DNA of 10,537 nt from the NCBI GenBank assembly GCA_035541035.1, contig DATLFO010000340.1, forward strand, positions 1 through 10,537, in the 5' to 3' direction. How positions within the stretch are numbered: position 1 is the stretch's first letter; each line of letters starts with the position of its first letter. Both the position numbers and the translations under genes were made by a program. The notes under the pieces were generated by a model, which worked only from the letters and a program-made list of their open reading frames with translations, ran no database searches and was not told where the DNA came from. Positions 5,660-10,537 of this stretch are shown here, piece after piece. The DNA is from DASWHR01 sp035541035 (GTDB lineage: Bacteria; Actinomycetota; AC-67).

Positions 5660-6829
5660 ATGGAGTTTCGCAGGATCGACCGGCTGCCGCCGTACGTGTT
5701 CAGCGTCGTCAACGACCTGAAGGCGGCCGCTCGTCGAGCCGGCGAGGACATCATCGACCTCGGGATGGGCAACCCCGACCTGGCCACGCCGGGGGTGGTG
5801 GTCGAAAAGCTCACCGAGGCCGCGCGCAATCCACGCAACCACCGATACTCGACCTCGCGCGGGGTGCCGAAGCTTCGCAAAGCCATCTGCGACTGGTACG
5901 AGCGCCAATACGGCGTGACGCTCGACCCCGAAACCGAAGCCACCAGCGTCATGGGCGCCAAAGAAGGCCTGTCGCACCTGGCCTGGACGCTGGTCCAGCC
6001 CGGCGACACCGTGCTCGTTCCCGAGCCGACCTACCCGATCCACACCTTCAGCTTCGCGCTCGCCGGCGCGGACGTGCACGCTGTGCCGATGAGCGCGGGT
6101 GCCGACCTGTTCGAAGGCCTGCTCGACGCCTACGAGCGATGCTGGCCGCGTCCGCGCGTGCTGCTGACGAGCTTTCCGCACAACCCGACGACGGCGTGCG
6201 TGGACAGCGCCTTCTTCGAGCGGCTGGTCGCCTTCGCCCAGGAGCACAGCCTGATCGTGGTGCACGACTTCGCCTACGCCGACCTGTGCTTCGACGGCTA
6301 CGAGGCCCCCTCGTTCCTGTCGGTCCCGGGCGCCAAGGACGTCGGCGTCGAGATCTTCTCGATGTCGAAGTCGTTCTCGATGGCCGGATGGCGGATCGCG
6401 TTCATGGTCGGCAACCCCGAGATCGTCGCGGCGCTGACGCGGCTGAAGTCGTACCTCGACTACGGCGTCTTCCAGCCGATCCAGATCGCCGCGATCATCG
6501 CGCTCAACGAGTGCGGCAACGAGACCAAGGTCTTCAACGACGTGTATCGCACCCGCCGGGACGCGCTCATCGAAGGCTTGCAGCGAGCCGGTTGGGACGT
6601 GCCACCGCCGCAGGCGACGATGTTCGTCTGGGCGGAGATTCCCGATGCGCACAAGGCGATGGGCTCGCTGGAGTTCGCGAAGTTCCTGCTCGCCGAGGGC
6701 AAGGTCGCCGTCTCGCCCGGCGTGGGGTTCGGCCGCGCGGGCGACGGCCACGTCCGGTTCGCGCTCGTCGAGAACGAGCACAGGATTCGTCAGGCCACAC
6801 GCGGGATACGCAAAGCCCTCGGAGGATGA
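5660..6829 (+). CDS. alaC: PLP-dependent class I aminotransferase, AlaC type (glutamate-pyruvate transaminase)
   Basis: A 389-residue fold-type I aminotransferase. Its sequence follows the E. coli AlaC (YfdZ) pattern closely along its length: RIDRLPPYVFSVVNDLK at the start, GEDIIDLGMGNPD, HRYSTSRGVPKLR, GAKEGLSHL, PEPTYPIH. PLP contacts are Asn175, Asp203 and Tyr206; Schiff-base Lys237 lies in SMSKSFSMAGWR with Arg245, and substrate carboxylate Arg366 in HVRFAL. It probably interconverts alanine and 2-oxoglutarate with pyruvate and glutamate. A related diaminopimelate or methionine transaminase cannot be excluded. GAGGAGG lies just before the ATG at 5660, which fixes the start; longer in-frame extensions overlap parB. 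It overlaps the next gene's start region, so it heads a three-gene run. Confidence 0.9.
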   Translation: MEFRRIDRLPPYVFSVVNDLKAAARRAGEDIIDLGMGNPDLATPGVVVEKLTEAARNPRNHRYSTSRGVPKLRKAICDWYERQYGVTLDPETEATSVMGAKEGLSHLAWTLVQPGDTVLVPEPTYPIHTFSFALAGADVHAVPMSAGADLFEGLLDAYERCWPRPRVLLTSFPHNPTTACVDSAFFERLVAFAQEHSLIVVHDFAYADLCFDGYEAPSFLSVPGAKDVGVEIFSMSKSFSMAGWRIAFMVGNPEIVAALTRLKSYLDYGVFQPIQIAAIIALNECGNETKVFNDVYRTRRDALIEGLQRAGWDVPPPQATMFVWAEIPDAHKAMGSLEFAKFLLAEGKVAVSPGVGFGRAGDGHVRFALVENEHRIRQATRGIRKALGG

Positions 6830-6831
6830 TG

Positions 6832-6960
6832 ATGGCCGACGTCGTGGTGGACATCAACGAAGGAAAAGAGTCCGAGTGGCAGCGCGGGCTCGCCGGGTTC
6901 CTGCTCGGGCTCGCGCTCGGAGCGCTGGTCGCGCTGCTGTCGAAGCGCAAGCCGGGATGA
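6832..6960 (+). CDS. Unrecognised 42-residue single-pass membrane microprotein with a glycine zipper
   Basis: I do not recognise this protein. Three in-frame ATGs follow one another (6826, 6829, 6832). The last has GGAGG (6821-6825) 6 nt upstream, so I chose it; the first overlaps the alaC stop. The N-terminal 19 residues are soluble and acidic (MADVVVDINEGKESEWQRG). A hydrophobic helix of about 17 residues follows (20-36), ending in SKRKPG. Gly22, Gly26 and Gly30 form a GxxxGxxxG zipper, typical of tightly packed helix pairs. The positive C-terminus predicts that end in the cytoplasm. Its stop overlaps the next ATG (ATGA). The coupled position on both sides and the Shine-Dalgarno make it likely to be real. 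Confidence 0.72.
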   Translation: MADVVVDINEGKESEWQRGLAGFLLGLALGALVALLSKRKPG

Positions 6961-7574
6961 CCCGCCGCGTCGAGGACATCGACGTCCGCACCGTGCGCGA
7001 CCTTCCACACCGCTGTCGCGGCTGCGTCTTCTGGGAGCTGTCGCCCGCCGACCGAGCCTTCGCCGTCGAGCACGACGCCGAGTTCGAGAAAGAGGCCTGG
7101 TGCAGCGAGCTATCGCTGACGTGGGGCGCGCCGGGCAAGATCGTCTACGTCGATGACGAGCCTGCCGGGTTCGCGCTCGCGGGCCCCCCGACCGCCTTTC
7201 CGCGCGCGGGCTTCTTTCCGGCCAAGGTCTCCGACGACGCGTTGCTGCTCGCGACCATGCACGTGCTCCAGAGCCACCAGGGCCGTGGGATCGGCAAGGT
7301 GCTGATCCAGAACGTGCTCAAGATGGCCAAGGAGCACGGCCTGCGGGCCGTCGAATGCTTCGCCGACAAGCAGTGGGCCGGTTACGACTGCCTCATTCCG
7401 GCCGAGTTCTGCCATGCCATCGGATTCAGGATCAAGCGCGACCACGTTCGTTTCCCGTTGATGCGCATCGACATCAAGGCGCTCGCCAAACTCGCGGAGT
7501 CCTTCGAGGCCAAGCTCGAGTCGTTCCTGGAATCGCTCAAGGTTCCGTCGACCGCGCCGCGGCCGGTTCGATAG
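6957..7574 (+). CDS. GNAT-family N-acetyltransferase with N-terminal CxxC, as found beside parAB in actinobacteria
   Basis: A 205-residue protein. The acetyl-CoA pyrophosphate loop is QGRGIGKVL (108-116), after a beta strand with MHVLQ, the GNAT motif A pattern. CFADKQW (134-140) and FCHAIGFRIKRD (151-162) fit the C-terminal part of the fold. Before the GNAT core, HRCRGCVFWEL (18-28) has Cys20 and Cys23, with Cys49 further on, a possible metal or redox site. A similar 'CxxCVFWE' acetyltransferase lies between parB and cwlM in mycobacteria (the Rv3916c position), so this looks like a conserved neighbour. The substrate is unknown. The ATG overlaps the microprotein stop (ATGA), so the two are coupled. 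The C-terminus (about 172-195) is a likely amphipathic helix. Confidence 0.87.
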   Translation: MTRRVEDIDVRTVRDLPHRCRGCVFWELSPADRAFAVEHDAEFEKEAWCSELSLTWGAPGKIVYVDDEPAGFALAGPPTAFPRAGFFPAKVSDDALLLATMHVLQSHQGRGIGKVLIQNVLKMAKEHGLRAVECFADKQWAGYDCLIPAEFCHAIGFRIKRDHVRFPLMRIDIKALAKLAESFEAKLESFLESLKVPSTAPRPVR

Positions 7575-7620
7575 CGGGGTTCGCCCAGCGGGGTTCGCCC
7601 TCCGGGGTTCGCCCTCCGGG
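7575..7620. repeat. 14-bp tandem repeat at a convergent gene junction
   Basis: CGGGGTTCGCCC occurs three times, at 7575-7586, 7589-7600 and 7603-7614. Copies are separated by AG or TC, giving a 14-bp period, with a partial fourth copy following. Each unit can fold as GGG-UUCG-CCC with a UUCG loop; larger GCCC...GGGC pairings are also possible. It lies directly after the GNAT stop, between convergent genes, so it may act as a terminator or be simple slippage. No T-run follows. Nearby, GTGCGGTGG is repeated at 7661-7669 and 7674-7682. I see nothing else in 7621-7688. Confidence 0.75.
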
Positions 7621-7688
7621 CGGCGGGATGCGCGCGTGCCAGTTCCGGGCGGCCTGATGCGTGCGGTGGCTTCGTGCGGTGGGACGCG

Positions 7689-8762
7689 TCAGGCGGGGAT
7701 CGGGGAGACGGCGAAGGTGCGGATCGCGGCGAAGACGGCCTCGGCGATGCGCCGCTGGAACTCCGGCTCGGTCAGGCGCGCGGCCTCGTCGGGGTTGGTG
7801 ATGTAGCAGGGCTCGACCTGGACCGCGGGCATGCGCGTCTCGCGCAGCACGCCCCAGGTCTTGGCGTGAGAGCGCCCGTCGGCCAGCCCGAGCCCGGCGA
7901 GATGGTCCATGATCGTCTCGGCCAAGCGTCGGCCGCCGTCGGACTCCCACACGTCGGTGCCGAAATAGAACGCCGCGGCGCCGGACGCGTGTGGATCCGC
8001 CGAACCGCCCATGTGGATTGCCACGTACAGGTCCGCGCCGAGCGTGTTCGCGAGCGCGCCTCGCTCGGCCTCGCCGGGCGTGGAGGCATCGTCGCGCGTG
8101 AGGAAGACCGCGACGCCGCTCGCCGCGAGCGCAGCTTCGAGCCGGCGCGCGATCGCGAAGGCGACGTCGCACTCGTGCAGCCCGCCCGGGCCGCTGTGGC
8201 CGGGATCGGCGGGGCCGTGTCCGGGGTCGACCACGATCGTCAGCCCGGCGAGCGTCGGCGGCAGCCGCCGCAGGTGCTCGCGTTCGCGCAGGCGCGTGAC
8301 GGGCGTATCGCCGCCCAGGCTCGGCATGCCGATGAGCGCGCGGATCGTGCTCGCGCCGATGATGCCGTCGGGCGGCAAGCCGTAGTTGCGCTGGAACTCG
8401 ACGACGACGCGGATCGTCTGCGGACCGAGGATGCCGTCGATGCGTCCGGGATCGAAGCCGAGCTTGGAGAGTCGCTGCTGCAGTTCGCGCACGTCGTCGC
8501 CGCGCATCTGCGGCGAGCGCACGTACAGGACGCGATCGCCGAGGTTCCAGGACGCCTCGACCAGCTCGCGCCAGGTCTGGGGGCCGACGATGCCGTCGGA
8601 GATCAGCCCGCGCCGCTGCTGAAACGCGCGGACCGCGGCGGTTGTGGACGGGCCGAACCGGCGGCGGGCGCGCTCGGACTCGTCGATGGACGCGCCGAAG
8701 GCAAGAAGCCGCCGCTGGATATCGCGAACGGCCTCGCCTGCCGAGCCTTCCGTGTAGAGCAC
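7689..8762 (-). CDS. cwlM: CwlM-like protein: two peptidoglycan-binding domains plus an Amidase_3 (N-acetylmuramoyl-L-alanine amidase) domain
   Basis: From the GTG at 8762 the product is 357 residues. Two PG_binding_1 domains come first: about 8-70 (AVRDIQRRLLAFG, FGPSTTAAVRAFQQRRGL, DGIVGPQTW) and 87-145 (VRELQQRLSKLGF, GPQTIRVVVEFQRNYGL, DGIIGASTI). Amidase_3 follows, about 174-350. The zinc ligands appear present: His182 in VVDPGHGPADPG, Glu197 in HECDVAFAI and His250 in LYVAIHMGG. The catalytic Glu317 is in MPAVQVEPCYITN. No signal peptide is visible, so it is probably cytoplasmic, like mycobacterial CwlM, which regulates MurA rather than cutting wall. Domain order and position beside trx and the GNAT gene match that locus. 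The start has no Shine-Dalgarno but a -10-like element directly upstream. It follows trx by 50 bp on the same strand. It converges on the GNAT gene. Confidence 0.9.
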   Translation of the reverse strand: MLYTEGSAGEAVRDIQRRLLAFGASIDESERARRRFGPSTTAAVRAFQQRRGLISDGIVGPQTWRELVEASWNLGDRVLYVRSPQMRGDDVRELQQRLSKLGFDPGRIDGILGPQTIRVVVEFQRNYGLPPDGIIGASTIRALIGMPSLGGDTPVTRLREREHLRRLPPTLAGLTIVVDPGHGPADPGHSGPGGLHECDVAFAIARRLEAALAASGVAVFLTRDDASTPGEAERGALANTLGADLYVAIHMGGSADPHASGAAAFYFGTDVWESDGGRRLAETIMDHLAGLGLADGRSHAKTWGVLRETRMPAVQVEPCYITNPDEAARLTEPEFQRRIAEAVFAAIRTFAVSPIPA

Positions 8763-8768
8763 GCCGGA

Positions 8769-8774
8769 ATTATG
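8769..8774 (-). promoter_or_regulatory. Possible -10 element placing a leaderless start at cwlM
   Basis: CATAAT (complement of 8769-8774) lies 6 nt before the GTG start codon of the amidase gene, and no Shine-Dalgarno is present. That spacing is what a leaderless transcript starting at the GTG would show. The -35 region is weak, so this is tentative; readthrough from trx could also supply the mRNA. Confidence 0.4.
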
Positions 8775-8812
8775 CCCGGACCGAGGCGAAGCCGTTCGGC
8801 CGAAGTCGTTTG

Positions 8813-9142
8813 CTATGAGACGAACTCGGAGAGCTCGCCCAGGATCTGCTGCTTGCCGCGCGCGCCGACGACGCGGCGCTTCTCGACGCCGTCCACGAAC
8901 AGCAGCATCGACGGGATCGACAGGATGCCGTAGCGGCGCGAGACGTCGGGGTTGTTGTCCACGTCGAGCTTGGCGACGGTTAGTTTGCCCTGCATCTCGC
9001 CGGCGATCTCTTCCAGGACGGGCGCGACCATGTGGCACGGCCCGCACCACTCCGCCCAGAAGTCCACGAGGACGGGCGTCGAGGACTTCAGGACCTTGTC
9101 CTCGAAGTCCGAGTCGGTCACGGTGATTGTGGGTCCGGCCAC
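8813..9142 (-). CDS. trxA: Thioredoxin
   Basis: A 109-residue thioredoxin that reduces protein disulfides in the cytoplasm. The active site is FWAEWCGPC, with Cys33 and Cys36; the buried Asp27 and cis-Pro77 (SIPSM) are present, and the fold pattern is complete (ITVTDSDFEDKVL at the start, VDNNPDVSRRYGI in the middle). I chose GTG 9142, which starts VAGPTITVTD like other thioredoxins. A TTG six bases upstream is closer to the AAGGAG and cannot be excluded. It lies just upstream of the CwlM-like gene, as trxC does near cwlM in mycobacteria. No thioredoxin reductase gene is in the window, unlike the usual trxB-trxA pair. Confidence 0.95.
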   Translation of the reverse strand: MAGPTITVTDSDFEDKVLKSSTPVLVDFWAEWCGPCHMVAPVLEEIAGEMQGKLTVAKLDVDNNPDVSRRYGILSIPSMLLFVDGVEKRRVVGARGKQQILGELSEFVS

Positions 9143-9186
9143 GATCAAGTCACTCCTTCGAATTCGTCCGTTTTGCTCCGCGCGGG

Positions 9187-9215
9187 ATTGTACCGTCGAA
9201 GGGCCCAACGTTCCC
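9187..9215 (-). promoter_or_regulatory. Possible promoter for the thioredoxin gene
   Basis: On the minus strand, TACAAT (complement of 9187-9192) is a good -10 element, 17 bp downstream of GGGAAC (complement of 9210-9215), which is a poor sigma70 -35. Start would be near 9180, giving a leader of about 38 nt. It lies in the 123-bp gap between the enolase-superfamily gene and trx. Confidence 0.45.
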
Positions 9216-9265
9216 GGGCATCTTCCGTATTCCGTTGCCGGTTGCGCCCGAATCGAAACAGACGG

Positions 9266-10426
9266 CTAGAGGGCTAGGCCGCAGGCCTGGATCTTCTCGA
9301 TGTCGAGCTCGACGCCCAGACCCGGGGCTTGCGGAAGCGAGAGCCGGCCGTCCTCGTCGGTGACGAGCGGCTCGGTGAGCATCGCGTCGCGGCCTTCGGG
9401 CGTCCAGCCCGGCGGGTCGTAGGGATACTCGAGCCAGGCGCCGTGTGTGGCCGCGAACACGTGCAGATTGGCCGCGAAACCGAGGCCGTTGGACCAGGTG
9501 TGCGGGTTGAAGCCGATGCCGGCGTTCTTGGCCATGGTCGCGATCTCGAGCGCGCCGGTGATCCCGCCGGTGAACATCGCGTCGGGCTGGATGATGTCGA
9601 GCGAGCGGCGCTCGATGTGCTCGCGGAGCGGCCAGATGTCGCCGGCGAGCTCGCCGCCGGCGATCGGGGTCGTCGTTTGGTCGCGCAGGCGCCGGTAGCC
9701 TTCGAAGTCGAACTGGTCCAGCGGCTCTTCCAGCCAGGCGACGTCGAACTCCTCGTAGGCCTTCGCGGTGGCGAGGGCGCGCTTGAAGTCCCAGCGGGGC
9801 GAGTCGCCTTTGAACACATCGACGCGCCAGCCCTGGTTGGCGTCGCAAGCGATGGTTAGGTCGTCGCCGGCGGCCTCGCGCACCGCGCGTACCTCGGCCA
9901 CGTCCTCCCGCATCGTGTCGTGCCGAGGCCGGAGCTTGACGGCCTTGAAGCCGCGCTCCATCGCGGCGAGCGCGTCGTCGGCGCGTTGCTTCGGATCGCG
10001 TACCTCGCCGAACGAGGCGTAGACGGGCACGCGGTCGCGCGTGCCGCCGAGGTAGCGGTACAGCGGCACGCCCGCGGCTTTGGCCGCCAGGTCGTAGAGC
10101 GCCGCCTCGACGAACCACACCCGCAGACCCAGGACACGCACGGCGGTCTCGAGGATCGGACGGAACTCGGCGATGCGCGTCGGGTCGCGCCCGATAAGGA
10201 ACGCGCGGAGCAGGTTGATCGGCCCGCGGCCTTCGTCGGCGAAGGCGATCCAGCCCGTGTAGCCCTCGACGCCGTCGTCGGTGACGAGCCGGTAGATCAC
10301 GCACGAGTTGTTCGGATTGGCGAGCCCCGGCACCCACGACGGCGAGAACGGCGCCGCCAGCGGAAAGTGGCAGATCCAGGCATCGATGCGTTCGATCTTC
10401 ATTCCGGTCCCCCCTCGCGGTCCCAT
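9266..10426 (-). CDS. Enolase-superfamily protein, mandelate racemase/acid-sugar dehydratase type
   Basis: A 386-residue protein with the N-terminal capping domain (about 10-130) and a C-terminal barrel. It shows the MR-subgroup residues: Lys164 in FKAVKLRPR (a KxR rather than KxK motif), metal ligands Asp195 (CDANQGW), Glu233/234 (WLEEPL) and Glu259 (GGELAG), the Asp282-His309 dyad (QPDAMFTGG and NPHTWSNG) and Glu333 in WLEYPYD. These enzymes abstract a proton alpha to a carboxylate, usually dehydrating or epimerising an acid sugar; the substrate is not readable here. AGGAG lies 5 nt before the ATG at 10426. An ATG at 10402 begins MKIERIDAW, where family homology starts, and has a weaker GAGGGG. 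It is not part of the conserved origin block, so it probably belongs to a separate catabolic unit. Confidence 0.88.
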   Translation of the reverse strand: MGPRGGTGMKIERIDAWICHFPLAAPFSPSWVPGLANPNNSCVIYRLVTDDGVEGYTGWIAFADEGRGPINLLRAFLIGRDPTRIAEFRPILETAVRVLGLRVWFVEAALYDLAAKAAGVPLYRYLGGTRDRVPVYASFGEVRDPKQRADDALAAMERGFKAVKLRPRHDTMREDVAEVRAVREAAGDDLTIACDANQGWRVDVFKGDSPRWDFKRALATAKAYEEFDVAWLEEPLDQFDFEGYRRLRDQTTTPIAGGELAGDIWPLREHIERRSLDIIQPDAMFTGGITGALEIATMAKNAGIGFNPHTWSNGLGFAANLHVFAATHGAWLEYPYDPPGWTPEGRDAMLTEPLVTDEDGRLSLPQAPGLGVELDIEKIQACGLAL

Positions 10427-10446
10427 GCGTGCTCCTAGCCACTCGC

Positions 10447-10473
10447 CAAATCTGCAACCGGATTGCAGATTTG
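10447..10473. promoter_or_regulatory. Inverted repeat, probable operator of the enolase-superfamily gene
   Basis: CAAATCTGCAA (10447-10457) and TTGCAGATTTG (10463-10473) form a perfect 11-bp inverted repeat with a 5-nt spacer CCGGA. It lies 20-46 bp upstream of the ATG at 10426. No T-run follows on either strand, so a terminator is unlikely. A second, weaker dyad (ATCGCT-gcg-AGCGAT, 10478-10492) is adjacent. This is what the binding site of a dimeric repressor controlling a sugar-acid catabolic gene would look like; the regulator is not in the window. The remaining edge DNA to 10537 holds no supportable gene. Confidence 0.6.
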
Positions 10474-10537
10474 CGCGATCGCTGCGAGCGATTGGGTCAG
10501 TCTGTCACGAATGCGACGCCTCGGGCCAGGCGGCACC

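Noticed and set aside
5408..6781. Long minus-strand open frame opposite the aminotransferase
   Set aside because: It is antisense to a complete AlaC-type enzyme with all PLP-contacting residues.
7674..8933. Long plus-strand open frame opposite the CwlM-like gene
   Set aside because: The minus strand carries an unmistakable two-PG-binding plus Amidase_3 protein; the plus reading has no family features.
9187..9215. A SigR/SigH-type (thiol stress) promoter before the thioredoxin gene, suggested by GGGAAC
   Set aside because: The -10 GTT expected about 18 nt after GGGAA is absent; the downstream sequence gives TACAAT instead, which fits a housekeeping -10 better.
10435..10537. C-terminal end of an upstream minus-strand gene, with an open frame from the edge to a TAG at 10435-10437
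   Set aside because: The frame is only 33 codons, has weaker G/C-ending codon use than its neighbours and contains the perfect 11-bp dyad. Another frame also ends in a stop here (TGA near 10505), so no reading can be chosen.
1..10537. Mobile elements, CRISPR arrays, tRNA or rRNA genes, phage or defence genes
   Set aside because: I saw no transposase, integrase, spaced repeat array, tRNA-like or rRNA sequence on either strand. Gene order is that of a conserved origin region.

Overview
This window is the origin-proximal core of a GC-rich bacterial chromosome, most likely an actinomycetote (Actinomycetota). Two things point there. The codon use is strongly G/C-ending. The gene order dnaA / rpmH-rnpA-yidD-yidC-jag-rsmG-parA-parB, then a CxxC-containing GNAT acetyltransferase, a CwlM-like amidase and a thioredoxin, matches the block around dnaA in mycobacteria and streptomycetes. 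I cannot place it below phylum from the sequence alone. Many genes lack a clear Shine-Dalgarno sequence or overlap their neighbour, and at least rpmH looks near-leaderless; both fit this group.

Layout. Positions 1-184 (minus) hold the first 61 codons of dnaA. Positions 185-477 are the divergent dnaA/rpmH control region, with four DnaA boxes, a dnaA promoter and an rpmH promoter. Positions 478-3147 (plus) carry a tightly packed run: rpmH, rnpA, yidD, yidC and jag/khpB. The 75-bp gap after jag carries two near-perfect parS sites, the second touching the rsmG start codon. Then come rsmG, parA and parB (3223-5616). After a 43-bp gap, a second overlapping run holds an AlaC-type aminotransferase, an unrecognised 42-residue membrane microprotein and a GNAT acetyltransferase (5660-7574).

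The convergent junction 7575-7688 contains a short tandem repeat. On the minus strand from right to left are an enolase-superfamily (mandelate racemase-type) gene, a thioredoxin and the CwlM-like amidase. An 11-bp-arm inverted repeat, probably an operator, lies just upstream of the enolase-superfamily gene.

Functionally, the window joins replication initiation (DnaA and its boxes), origin segregation (ParA, ParB, parS), RNA processing and ribosome maturation (RnpA, L34, RsmG, KhpB), membrane protein insertion (YidD, YidC) and cell-wall control (CwlM-like). Most of it is conserved housekeeping and I see no clear new multi-gene system. The parts most worth a second look are a six-cysteine extracytoplasmic insertion in YidC, the glycine-zipper microprotein, the DnaA-box hairpin in the dnaA leader, the parS site fused to the rsmG start, the apparently catalytically intact CwlM-like protein without a signal peptide, and the operator-like dyad at the right edge.
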